From contig NC_066571.1 of NCBI RefSeq assembly GCF_024679095.1, positions 3,163,283-3,227,282 on the forward strand: a DNA stretch of 64,000 nucleotides. Direction: 5' to 3'. A program made the translations under genes and the position numbers. The notes beneath the pieces were generated by a model. That model saw nothing but the letters and a program-made list of their open reading frames with translations, made no database searches and was not told where the DNA came from. The stretch is from Eriocheir sinensis (taxonomy: Eukaryota; Arthropoda; Malacostraca; Decapoda; Varunidae). Positions 27,935 to 38,429 of this stretch are shown here, piece after piece; within the stretch, counting starts at the first letter, position 1, and every line of letters starts with the position of its first letter.

Positions 27935-30900
27935 GTGAGCCACTGACAGCCCCGTCCCCCTCCCCAGGCACCTGCCCCGCCCCCCCCTCAGCCTCAGCCT
28001 CCTGCCCCGCCTCAACCTCAGCCTCAGCCCCTTGCCCTGCCCCCTCCGCCTCAGCCTCCTGCCCCGCCTCAAACTCAGCCTAAGCCCCTTGCCCTGCCCC
28101 CCCCTCCCTCTCAGCCTCAGCCTCCTGCCCCACCTCAACCTCAGCCTCAGCCCCTTGCCCCGCCTCAGCCTCAGCCCCCAGTCGCTGTAAATAAAAGATG
28201 GAAAAAAAATGGTGAAAATTAAAGGTGTAATTTTTTTTTCTAAGACAAAAGAAAAACTTACAAATTTTATAAATACAAAATGTAGATATTTAAAGAAAGG
28301 GTAAAGATTCATTTTAACAGCATTACTAATTTCGAAATGCTGACTGCTTATTTCTGGACAAAATATAATGCTGTTTATGATGGAGATAGTATTTTTTGGA
28401 AATGACTAAAAGATGGACTTTTCAATGCCTTGTGGGCCTGCCGCCGCAGCCACAAAATAACTCGCAGAGAGTTCAACTTGGGGGACCCATGGGAAATTGG
28501 GGGTTTTGGGTGGGGGAGCGTATTTAAACTACTCCAACCGAACTTTACGACGTGACAGCTAATGGGGGGGGCTTTGTCCCCTTCAACCCCCCTGGACCCC
28601 CCCCCCCCCACATGCGACTTATTTCTGCGAGGACATATTTCTCGCAACACTGGCTGGACCACCGCTGCGGCCACAGCCAGAGAAGGCTACACATTAATGA
28701 ATATTATTCCCTATTTTCAACAAAAAATAATAGTCCTTGAATATGATTTAAAAAGCGTTTCCATGATTGTTGAACGTTTGTAGAAAAAATAGTAGGCCTA
28801 TATGAAGAGCTAGTGATGTTTCATAAGGTAGGTAATAAAATACTGTCATGTTTCTAAAACGAATCTTAACCAAAAAAAAGTTTATGGCATTTTTTTCTAG
28901 TTGATGAACTAAAGAATATAGGCTGTGAAACAAATAAAAAATTATTTACTTTGTTGGCATTGACTGGATTGGATGAGCATCTGACAGAAGACAGTGTTTG
29001 GGGATTCTAATGCACTCACTCACACTTCAGGTCACCCTGGTAGTTAATGTGGCCAGTTTATGTGGCTACACAGAGAGCACTTACCGTGCCCTGAAGAAGC
29101 TTCATGACATTTTGAGTAAGTATTAATTTTGTAGTGTATCTTGATGATCATATTTGATTATACAGGTTGAGAATCCCATATCCAAAATTCCTGGGACTGA
29201 GAGTGTTGCAGATTTTGGATTTTTTTGGATTTCAGACTATTTAATTGGAATCTAAATAAAATGAAAACTGAAATAGAGGATTATTCAGGAAAGGGTAGCC
29301 TACTAATTTGAGATGCTGACCGTTATTTCTGAACAAAATATGATGCTGTTCAATATGGAGATAGTATTTTTCTCTCCAGAAATCAGTTCACTAAATAATT
29401 AACTTTTCAATTGCCTGTTGTGCACCCGCCGCTGCCTGCTGCCGCAGCCACAAAATACCTCGCAGAGAGGTTCAACTTGCTTACTGTTTCTAGATATCAC
29501 TCACCACTCACAAATATCACAAGTGGACAAACCAGAACAAAACTAGGCAAATTAATGTTTTTCCTGCTGTGTATTCTGCCGGTGTGCATGTGTACTGAAC
29601 AGCAGAGTGACATTTAAGCAAGGAGGTATTTCTCGCAATGCTGACCAGTGTATAGTGGACTGCTGCCGCCATGTCCCGTCCTGCGCTGCTTTACGTATTT
29701 CCGCTGCTCCACACTGTGTGCCAAATAAATTTGAACTTACCAAACCTAAATTTATGTATGCCATTTGTTCCGTATTTGGCTGTCTGAATGGTTAAGCATA
29801 TAAAATTCAGTATTTTAAAACTTTAGTGAGCACATTTTTCAAACCACAAAACCAGTCCATAAAATTAGGTTTGTCAGTGGTCATCCTGAAATATGTGTAA
29901 AATACGCGTCATAACATCCCTCCCCCCTTCCTCCATCAGTGGGCAGCGGCTGTCAGTCATGGCAGGCTAGAGAAATTTTAGGGTTGCTGCCACTCGTTCC
30001 TTAAAATATGGATTCGTTCTGTGTTAGAGAATGGGATGTTGGATTCCTTATTTTTTTAGTGCAAGGTGGTAACCCTAACTGAGACTCTTCCTATTGTTTT
30101 CCACTTTGAGCTCTCTCATCTTGCAGCGAACAAAGGGAACCTATGCCCATATCTTCAAGACTCACCAGTCCTTGTCGAAGGACCGACTTGGTCAGCTAGG
30201 CTGATGTCAGCCAATATTGTTGGTCTATCGGCATACTCCCCTCCCCTTCATGAGCTATGACCTGGCAAGGGTATGTGGTCCTCCTCGGAGGGACGTATGC
30301 GCTTGACCCTGTGTCCCCACCCGTGAGGTGACAGTGTAAAAGAAAAAATAAATAAATAAAGCGTCACATCAGCATTCCCAAACCTTTTGGATTTTGGAGG
30401 TTTTCGGATTTTGGAACTTCAGATAAAGGATTCTCAACCTGTATTAATGTTTATTGTATGCATTCAAGAGGAGGAGGATTCCTTGGATTTGCATCATAGT
30501 TTGCCTCCACCTCTACGCACAATCTACTTCAGTATGATTCTACTTTAATCTTGTTGTTGCCTTAGATATCTCAAAAGCTTTTGAAAGAGTCTGGCACAAA
30601 TCTTTGCTTTCTAAACTACCCTCTTATGGATTCTATCCCTTTCTCTGTACTTTTATCTTCAGTTTCCTTTCTGGCCAACCTATCTCTTCTGTGATAGACA
30701 GTCACTGTTCTTCCCCCAAACCTATTAACAGTGGTGTCCCACAGAGCTCTGTCTTATCTCTTACTCTCGTTCTGTTGTTTATTACTGATCTTTCCAAAAC
30801 ATACTGTCCTATCCACTAATATGCTGATGACTCTGGTCTGCATTACTCAACATTTTTTAACAGATGACCCTCCCTACAGGAATTATATGATTGTAGGCTG

Positions 30901-33900
30901 GATGCTGCAGATTGTTTAACCTCAGAACTTGCAATCATTTCTGAATGGGTCAGGAGGAGCTTGGTGTCCTTCAGTGCCTCAAAAATTCAATTTCTCCACC
31001 TGTCATCTGGACACAATCTTCCAAAAGCCTATCCCCTATTCTTCGATAACACACAGCTGTCCCCTTCTACTGTAAACCTCCTTGGTCTATCCTATGTAAC
31101 TCAAAATCCTAACTGGAAATTTCATATCTCCTCTCTTGCTAAATCAGCTTCCTTGAGGTTAGGTATTCTGTATCATCTTCACCAGTTCTTTTCTCACCCT
31201 CAGATTCTGTCCATATACAGGGGCCTTGTCTGCCCTCAAATAGAATATTCATCTCATGCTTTGCTATACTTAGCACAGCGAGAAATGGTTGATAGGGTAG
31301 GGCACCCGAATTCCCCCACTGTTGCCATTCTCCACAGATCACCAGCTTGCCTTCTTTCTCCAATCCCGCTCCAGCTCCGTACCCTCTGTCCGTCTTTCTC
31401 TCTCTCTTTGTTTCTATATAAATTGGTGTATTTCCAAAATTATTTCCAAAATTATTCTAACTTTTGTTCCACACCACCATTAAGGTTAAAATCAAGGCGT
31501 GTTTTCTGTATAAAGGTTTCCCCCATCCTAAACGTGGCATATGAGCGGGGGAGGGTGACCTTGCTGCTACCTCGCCCTGACCTATACTCGCCAGGCGGGG
31601 TTGGAGAGCGGGCCGGTGATCTGTGGAGATGTGGCAGCAGTGGGGGAATCCCAGTCAAACCAGGTGCCCTACCCTATCATCCATTTCTCGCTGCGCTGAG
31701 TATAGACAGAATGGAGTCAAAGGCTCTTCATCTCATCAACTCCCCTCCTAGCAGTCTTCAACCTCTTATATTCTGTTGCAGTGTTGCCTCTCTTTCTATC
31801 TTTATCAATATTTTCATGCTAACTGCTCTTAGGAACTTGCTAACTGGATGCCTCCCACCCTCCCACAGCCCCTTGCACCCAACTTTTTACATTTACTCAT
31901 CCCTTTTCTATCCACATTCCTTATGCAAGAGATAACCAGCATCTTCACTCTTTTACCCCTTCTGCTGTTAAACTCTGGAGCAGCCTCCCTTCATCGGTGT
32001 TTCCTTCTGCCTACAACTTGAACTTTATCAAGAGGAGAGTATCAAGACACCTCTTCACCTAAATCTAACCTCTGCTATTACCTCTTATTCTTTTTTCTTT
32101 TGTTGGAGCAGTGTCTAGCAGGTTTTTTTGTTGTTGCTTTTGTTTTTTACCCTTGCTGAAAAAAAACACTTCTTGAAATATGAAAGTTTTTTTCTGAGAA
32201 TGTTGGTGAAAATTTGTGTATTTCTGCATATTTCAGGTTATGGAGACCACTTCTCAGTGCTTGCTTTTCCATGCAACCAGTTTGGTGATCAGGAGCCATA
32301 TGACATCGAAGAAATAGTGAGACAAATCACAACAGAGTACAGTGTTGAGTTTCCTATATTCAACAAGATTGATGTTACAGGGGAGCGTGCTGACCCTGCC
32401 TTCCGACACCTTATTGGTGAGTAATAGAGAAGGTTGGAGACTGTTCTGGTGTAAAGGTAACATAGGCCATGACATAGAAGTGGATGATAAGTAGTCCTAG
32501 GTTGAACAGGTTAAAAAAATTTTGTTGTCAGCTGATCAATTGCATTTATAAAGAAATCCCTCATTCTTTTGATTGCTGCAGCCAGGCAGGACTAGGAATC
32601 TGGAAATCATTGCATCATTTTAAAAGATCTTTCTGTGTCAGTATGGTGTCGGATACAATGAGCCTGAAAAAAAATAAAGAAAGAAAGAAGAGTCATCATG
32701 GTGTCCATTAGCATCAGAGTAGTTCTACACTATGGGAAATCAAGCAGTTTAATAAAATGCTCCTTTAGATAGTGTACTTCCGTAGTGCAAGAGTTTATAG
32801 CAAAGCCTGAGCTTTCCTGTACAACTTGAGGCAAGTTGACAAATTATCATCAGGGTGGTAAATTACAAACAAATACAGTTGAACTGATCATTTTTATTAT
32901 TTGTTAGGTCTGATATAGACACCCTGGTTACATAGGGGTGTTTTTACTACAAGGTCAAAGGGTCAGGGCATGTAGTGTAGTATGGTTTGGTTCATAATTA
33001 TGGTACAGAACTGATTTTAGGGCAAAGTATGGTTCATTTGTAGTGCGGCGACGGCCTGATGAGTGAGCCTCCCATAACCCATTCAGCGAATGGGGGTACC
33101 TCTTTGGCCGATTCGGTAAGGAGTGGCTTTCCCATCACGCTGGTCACGGGGCCAATCCCAAGCAGCCTTGTTGTGATTAATTTCTCGTGTGTTTCGACAC
33201 ACGCAGAGGACGTGTGGGACTGAGAGAGTAATAGAAAAAAGAGAATAGAAAATCTTGTCATTAAACTGGTGGCATAGTGGTGGGCATCCTATCCTGCGGT
33301 TCTGTTGAGTTTCCCCGAAGGGGTAACAGGTAGGATGGCCCATGCTCTCGGAGGTTGATAGAAAACGGGAAGTGTTGGGGGTATGTCTCTACGGGAACAT
33401 TGTGAAATAGTGCACCAAAGTGGGTCACTGTCTAAAGGTCTCAACACACAGAAATTAATCTACTTAGGGGGGAAAGCCGTGTAGTGCGGCGATGGCCTGA
33501 TGAGTGAGCCTCCCATAACCCATTCAGCGAAGGGGGGTACCTCTTTGGCCGATTCGGTAAGGAGTGGCTCTCCCGTCACGCTGGTTGCGGGCTCAATCCC
33601 AAGCAGCCGGGGAATACCCTCTCCTTGTTGTGATTAATTTCTCGTGTGTTTCGATACACGCAGAGGACGTGTGGGACTGAGAGAGTAATAGAAAAAAGAG
33701 AATTAAAAATCTCGTCATTAAACATTATATTTCTTACAGTATTGTATTAAACGAATTATTCTTTCCATACCAAAGCTGTACCATTTCTGTACCCAATTGA
33801 GTTGCTAGGGGTAAAATACAAGCGAGTTTGACAACTCTCCTCACCCGAGGGGTGTGACTTCATCAGCTAAGTGGGGTTCTCAGCCCAGGTGTTTGGGTGT

Positions 33901-36202
33901 GGACCTGGATTTAGAATTATCCTACTATCCTTCAGTTCAGTGGACTGGCTGAGGTGGTGTAGGTAACAGCCTCCGCTCATGACAGTCATAATTACTGACA
34001 TTTGATGGCGGCCTACCACTCACACTTGAAACAGTAACCACTGTAGTCAGCAGAGCTCTGCCTCCTCACTCAGGTCATCTCCAGAATTCAGTGCATTCAC
34101 TGCATCTGTCCAAGCTGGCAAGGCTGTTATTGTTGCAATTATTTAGGAGTAGCAGTTGTAGTAGTAGTAGTAAAGTAGAACTATTAATTTGTTTATATAT
34201 TACACCTTGGAAAATAGATCCCTTTTTATTTTAGGTAGCCTACATTTGCAAGTACAAAATTATGGTATAATTATTTATTGTACTTCTATGGTAGTATTCA
34301 ATAATTTTTCAGATATGGTGCAGAATCATGATAGTTTTAATCAGTGGTTCAAATTACAAAAAAACAAACTTTATTGTAGTGTTTGCCCTGCATAAGGCCT
34401 AATTGGTTACATCAGTGTGAGGCATTATGGACCTAAGCTTACTTCTTTAGAATTCACTTGTAGGGCATTGGAGGCCTTTGTTTTCCAGATTCCTGTGACT
34501 TAAGTCCCTGTCACACATTTCCAACTCTAGTGCCAACGGCAGTATGACTCAAAGTTGTGTCCTAGTGTCTCCCACGCCTCCTGACTGGCCCCGAGTCTGT
34601 CCTGTTCACAATTGCATCATGATTGGTCTTGCCGTCTGAGGTGACAGCAAGGTCACTAAGCCATGAGTCAGCCACGCCCGTGACAAATGCGACTGCCTGA
34701 TGCAGTCATGGTGCATCCCCTCCCTACCCCCCACAACCGACCCTTGGAAATACTGAGTGCAAGATAGGACAGGACATCACACCTGGACTGCTACTGACAC
34801 ACAGCATATCACATTGGACCTCTCCTGTGTCCCACCCACTATCAGCACTAAAAGACTGCTCACCTTGCTGCATCAGTAGAGGGTGCCAAGTCTTCACACC
34901 CAGACTGTCCCACCCACTGTCAAGAATAAGAGACTGCTTACCCTGCTGTGTTAGTTGAGGGTGCTAAGCCTTCACACCCAGACACCTTTTGGTATACAAA
35001 AGGAAGCTTGAGGAGGAGGAGGGGGAAAAGCAGAAGCTGAGGTCTTGTTGGGTTTGACCCTGAATCAGCAGGAGGCACCAGTTTGGACAATGGGAACACC
35101 TTATTCAAGGGGTTATCATGAAATATGAGAGTTCCTATCTAAATTTCCTGCAATTGGATGAGTCCCTTTTTAAGGAAGTATTGGAGAGAATCAACACTGG
35201 ATCATTAGAGAAATTGTACTAACACAGTGAAAATATCCCATAATGAACGCCAACTACGCCACTGATGAGCTAAAAGGTCACCGTAGAAGTGGCTTCTGGC
35301 GCGGTGACCTATTAGCTCATCGGTGGTGTAGTTGGTTTGCTGCCCTGACTTCTACTCAGAAGGCCTGAGTTCAATTCCTGGCACTCAGTGGTGTTCATTA
35401 TGGGATATTTTCACTGTGTTAATACGGTTTCTCTAATGTATGTATACACCATATGTGCCATAAGGGGTTGATTAAAAGCATTTCTGACAGTCACGAGTGT
35501 GAGCGGGGTCACCATCACCTTCATGTCCACAGTGCGTGACTGGGGTGTCAGGTATTGGCCGCAGAAGTGGCTTCTGGCGCGGTGACCTTTTATCTCATAG
35601 GTGGCGTAGTTGGTTTGCTGCCCTGACTTCTACCCAGAAGGCCTGGGTTCGATTCCTAGCACTCAGTGGTGTTCATTATGGAACACCGGATCAAGAAGCA
35701 GTACACCTTGTGGAGGGAACCATTGGAGGACTTTGGCTTGTTATAACCCTGTGACATGTAGTCACGGGTCACAGCTAGAAAAGTCTTCTGCATTCTGAGT
35801 TTTCCACAGCAAACATTGTATACGAGATCTATAATTGTTTCGAAGTACTGTGGAACCTCTGTTCATGAATTTAATTTGTTCCTGAAGTCCCTGAGAGGAA
35901 ACATGGCATTGTAGATATAGATTTTTTTTGTTTCACAAATATGAATTCTTCATTCTGCTCATCCCTTGAATGTACTAAACTTTTTTATTCCAGAGGACTC
36001 TTCTGTCATACCAGACTGGAATTTCTACAAGTACCTGGTGAATGGGTCAGGCAAGGTCGTTGGGGCATGGGGCACCCGCACCACCATAGAAGAAATCTTT
36101 GATGAGATACAGGCTGAGGTGGAGAAGGCCAAAAAGGCAGCAGCAGCAGCAGCAGCAGGGCCATTGCCAGGTGTGGATGGTAGTGCTAAAGATGAACTTT
36201 AG
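27803..36202 (+). CDS. GPx7/8-like: ER-resident glutathione peroxidase, GPx7/GPx8 class (complete, 4 exons)
   Basis: Thioredoxin-fold peroxidase expected to reduce peroxide in the ER lumen and pass oxidising equivalents to protein disulfide isomerases (family knowledge). Exons 27803-27934, 29031-29115, 32237-32416 and 35994-36202 join in frame to 201 residues. Residues 1-20 form a signal peptide (Arg then a Leu/Ala core). Catalytic residues are visible: Cys55 in NVASLCGYT (Cys, not selenocysteine), Gln87 in FPCNQFG, and Trp141-Asn142 in PDWNFYKYLV. The C-terminus is KDEL, the ER-retrieval signal, preceded by a (GCA)n-encoded Ala run. The start is chosen at 27,803 because the signal peptide begins there; an in-frame Met at 27,686 would put a hydrophilic leader ahead of it. 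Intron 2 holds a Tigger-like element and a LINE. Class assignment is firm; GPx7 versus GPx8 is unresolved. Confidence 0.92.
27950..28180 (+). repeat. Pro/Gln-like CCTCAGCC tandem array in GPx intron 1
   Basis: Hexanucleotide-type CCTCAG repeats with a higher-order unit of about 50-60 bp (CCCCGCCTCAACCTCAGCC ... CCCTTGCCC), beginning 16 bp after the donor. Confidence 0.9.
28326..28720 (+). repeat. Solo copy of a TIR-element interior (shared with 29,290 and 46,600)
   Basis: Contains GGAGATAGTATTTTTTGGAA, GCCGCAGCCACAAAATA and a TATTTAAACTACTCCAACCG block also present inverted at 46,640-46,700. The AAATGCTGAC, GGAGATAGTATTTTT and ACAAAATA blocks recur at 29,300-29,480. C/G homopolymers occur at about 28,561 and 28,600. 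Confidence 0.7.
29031..29115 (+). CDS. GPx7/8-like: GPx exon 2 (catalytic Cys)
   Basis: Acceptor CACACTTCAG ends at 29,030; donor TTGA|GTAAGT, phase 1. Encodes VTLVVNVASLCGYT with the peroxidatic Cys55 and the following helix. Confidence 0.93.
29163..30441. mobile_element. Tigger/pogo-like DNA transposon (non-autonomous) in GPx intron 2
   Basis: The left end CAGGTTGAGAATCC and right end GGATTCTCAACCTG are perfect inverted termini flanked by TA on both sides (29,161-29,162 and 30,442-30,443), the Tc1/mariner-pogo target-site signature. Subterminal GATTTTGGATT repeats occur inverted at both ends, as in Tigger-type elements (established knowledge). No transposase frame is intact inside. The interior at 29,290-29,660 shares blocks with 28,326-28,720. 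Confidence 0.8.
30500..32167 (+). mobile_element. Jockey/I-type LINE relic in GPx intron 2
   Basis: A degenerate RT is readable: LDISKAFERVWHK near 30,565, INSGVPQSSVLS near 30,730, YADDSGLHY at 30,820-30,846 (the catalytic Asp pair intact, but a stop codon just before it), STVNLLGLSYV near 31,070 and SIYRGLVCPQIEY near 31,210. The frame resumes after a nested MITE with DRMESKALHLINSPP near 31,706. The 3'UTR ends CCCTTGCTGAAAAAAAA about 70 bp before GPx exon 3. Several stops and frameshifts make it dead. Shorter 3' ends of the same family occur at six other sites in the window. Confidence 0.85.
31264..31705. mobile_element. MITE with long TIRs nested in the LINE relic
   Basis: Left arm CTATACTTAGCACAGCGAG and right arm CTCGCTGCGCTGAGTATAG are inverted copies. 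Symmetry continues inward through GATAGGGTAGGGCACC and TCCCCCACTG for 100 bp or more. It separates LINE codons ending IEYSSHAL from those beginning DRMESKA, which are contiguous in intact relatives. The target duplication is probably TA but is ambiguous because the termini are palindromic. Confidence 0.8.
32237..32416 (+). CDS. GPx7/8-like: GPx exon 3
   Basis: Acceptor CATATTTCAG ends at 32,236; donor ATTG|GTGAGT, phase 1. Encodes SVLAFPCNQFGDQEP with catalytic Gln87, then EYSVEFPIFNKIDVTG. Confidence 0.93.
33041..33725 (+). mobile_element. Two direct copies of a second tRNA-like SINE
   Basis: Copies at about 33,041-33,266 and 33,482-33,725 share GTAGTGCGGCGA(C/T)GGCCTGA, TGGCCGATTCGGTAAGGAGT (A-box-like), a B-box-like GG(C/G)(T/C)CAATCCC and a conserved body to GAATA/TTAAAAATCT(C/T)GTCATTAAAC. 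The second has an extra GGGGAATACCCTCTCC. The 215-bp spacer is unrelated. Identity between copies is high. Confidence 0.7.
34836..34985 (+). repeat. Diverged 73-bp direct duplication
   Basis: Two units share CCCACCCACT(A/G)TCA, AGACTGCT(C/T)ACC(T/C)TGCTG and TTCACACCCAGAC. Confidence 0.7.
35212..35436. mobile_element. Foldback element carrying a tRNA-like segment
   Basis: AGAGAAATTGTACTAACACA at the left returns inverted as GTGTTAATACGGTTTCTCT at the right; the GGTCACCG block is inverted about a centre near 35,288. The right arm contains a tRNA-like head (TGGTGTAGTTGG ... GAGTTCAATTCC). A second copy of the right-arm module lies at 35,545-35,680 with B-box GGTTCGATTCC. Confidence 0.65.
35545..35685 (+). 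repeat. Second copy of the tRNA-like module
   Basis: CAGAAGTGGCTTCTGGCGCG, GTGGCGTAGTTGGTTTGCTG and GGCCTGGGTTCGATTCCTAG match the right arm of the foldback. A-box-like TGGCGTAGTTGG and B-box-like GGTTCGATTCC are preserved. It is not an intact tRNA gene: no acceptor-stem complement is evident. Confidence 0.6.
35994..36202 (+). CDS. GPx7/8-like: GPx exon 4 (Trp-Asn and KDEL)
   Basis: Acceptor TTTTATTCCAG ends at 35,993; stop TAG at 36,200-36,202. Encodes PDWNFYKYLV, KVVGAWGT, an amphipathic Lys/Glu helix, a seven-Ala run and the terminal KDEL. Confidence 0.93.
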
Positions 36203-36730
36203 TAAATTTAGGTAGTGTTAGCAGCTTACATTTGGGAGGTACTTACTAATAACTAACAAGTCTGTTGATGAATGTTGTAGCCTTAGTGAAGGAAATAGTT
36301 ATTTAATGGCCAAGTGGTTGTTGCCTCATTATGACAGCTTTAAAGTGTGCCTCATATAAGTTTTTTTACCGTCTCAAAGAATCTCTAATATCAAAAGGAA
36401 TCTTGAATGTCTTCCGTGTGGTCATGGTGTGGTGTGAAGTTGTTTGTCATTTTGCAGCTTTTAGCTGCCTAACCAATTTAACTAGGAATGTAGTAAGAAG
36501 TAACTTTGTAATTGATATTCTACAATTAAGGTACACAGTTTATCTGTACAGATGATATTTTTATAACATTTTATAAATTGCCAGACACCTCAGTGATATT
36601 AAACATGTGGTAATGAGATTATTTTCATATGAAGTGTGAGTAGATTTTTTGTATATTTATTTTTTTAATATTGTAGAAACTACTTCCCCATAAAACAGTT
36701 GCACCCAAAATAAAACACTTCCTCACAGCC
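36203..36730 (+). other. Probable GPx 3'UTR
   Basis: AT-rich non-coding sequence. AATAAA at 36,709-36,714 is a candidate poly(A) signal; the 3' end is not otherwise marked. Confidence 0.4.
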
Positions 36731-37639
36731 ATGCAACAATCAGGTGCTGCACTAGATGATAAGTGAAGAGTGTTGAAGGCATGTGAGGCGGGAAACTTTT
36801 TGAATGATTTTAGTTCTGCAGAAAACCTTTTGTTCCAATGCATTTTCATATTCTAAGCATAATATATTTTAAAGTTATTTAGCAAATATTGGGTTAATAC
36901 TTATGATTTTGTAAAAGAAAAACATATCCTGAAAATGATAATCTTATTCAAACTAAGGTAATTTTACTTTAAGGAATGTTCCAGGAATTTTCCAACTTGC
37001 ATATTATGAATCCAGCAAGTTTCTACTTCATAATCTGGGTTCTCAATTATGCAATAAGCTGCAAGGTTTTCAGATGAAATAGTCCTATACAGCTGTGTTG
37101 TAAGACAGGTTAAAGTAAGCAATTCTGGTGTACTTTGTTGCAGTGTTCTTCTACATTGGGTTCATAACATTGTAGAAGATTTGGACAATAGTTGGTAATT
37201 TAATAATCATTGACAAGTTGAAGAGATTATTTATTTACCTATTAGGGTTACTTGGTCACATTGCAGGGTTTGGTCAGCTCAACAACACCAATAGCTCAGC
37301 ACTCTGAGATGAAGTGTTGCAACTCAAAGTTAATATTATTATAGTAATATATACCTACCTCTCATGTCTAGTGTACTGCATTGACACACTTCAAAAGGAA
37401 AATGTATTAGAATATTGAATGACTCCATTCAGTTTTAACTTGAACCTTTCCACAATTAGATTTAGGACATCTTGACCTCTTTAACCCTGGGTTATGTTTA
37501 TAGGTGTGGTATTGGAATCGGGAGAGATAACACTCTGTCTTTCTCTGCTCATGTCATTCTTTTTCTCCCAAATATATTATAACAGGCTAGCATAAACAGA
37601 TCAGTTACTGACAACAATTTTCTGAACACCCAGAAAACA
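36731..37639. other. AT-rich spacer, no gene recognised
   Basis: No conserved coding sequence or structured repeat is seen. Confidence 0.5.
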
Positions 37640-38076
37640 GATACAAGCCTGTTGTCTTTTTTGGTTGACTAACTTTAGCATGGCTCTCTTTCTATTTTCT
37701 ATCGATATTTTCACCCTGATTGCTCTTCGGAACTTGCTAACTGCATGCCTCCCCTCCCTCCCACAGCCTCGCCACACACGACTTTCTACTCAAGCTCATC
37801 CCTTTACTGTCCAAATCCCTTACGCACGAGTTAACCAGCATCTTCACTCTTTCATCCCACAAGCTGGTAAACTCTGGAGCAATCTCCCCTCATTTGTATT
37901 TCCTCCTGCCTACAACTTGAACTCTTTCAAGAGGACGTTATCAGGACACCTTTCCATCCGAAATTGACCTATCTTTCGGCCACTCCTCTTTAACTCTTTT
38001 TAGGAGCAGTGAGTAGCAGGCTTTTTTTTCATTATTGTTTCCTTTTTTCATGCCCTTGAACAGTTTCCTTTGCTGT

Positions 38077-38103
<27 letters not shown>
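37640..38103 (+). mobile_element. Jockey/I-type LINE, 3' terminal fragment with poly-A
   Basis: Encodes the C-terminal LINE tail (ALRNLLTACLPS, YARVNQHLHSFIP, LWSNLPSFVFP, NLNSFKRTLSGHL). The 3'UTR with GGAGCAGTGAGTAGCAGGC and CCTTTGCTGTAAAAAA ends in about 25 A residues. The insertion is 5'-truncated. Confidence 0.9.
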
Positions 38104-38108
<5 letters not shown>

Positions 38109-38197
38109 CACCAGATTTAAGAGGTTAACATGCACATCCAAAGTTTTTTTTTATTTTTTTATTGCCAAGTTTGTTATAATTACCATTATATTAAATC

Positions 38198-38351
38198 AGT
38201 GGTTTCCAAACTTTTTCTGATTGAGTACCACTTGAAGGTCCCGCACCATCGCCGCGTACCACCTGCTTGCAGCACATCGAAAATCATGCCCGGGCGCAGC
38301 AAGACGGTTCCTGCTCTTTGACTTGATATTCATCATGACTGAGAACCCCTG
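38198..38351. mobile_element. Possible short hAT-like MITE
   Basis: CAGTGGTTTCCAAACTTTTT at the left resembles hAT termini, and TGAGAACCCCTG at the right is an imperfect inverse. No 8-bp target duplication is visible, so this is tentative. Confidence 0.35.
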
Positions 38352-38429
38352 CTCACACTCCCACATAGAGGGGAAAATCAGTAGCTGGGGAACAGTGCGA
38401 TGGGCTAACGTCGGGTATGAGGAGGCCAT

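Noticed and set aside
35620..35670. Candidate tRNA gene with A and B boxes
   Set aside because: The acceptor and anticodon arms do not pair convincingly and the module is repeated; it is better explained as a tRNA-derived repeat.
38198..38351. Firm hAT transposon call
   Set aside because: Termini are only approximate and no 8-bp duplication is visible; kept as a low-confidence feature only.
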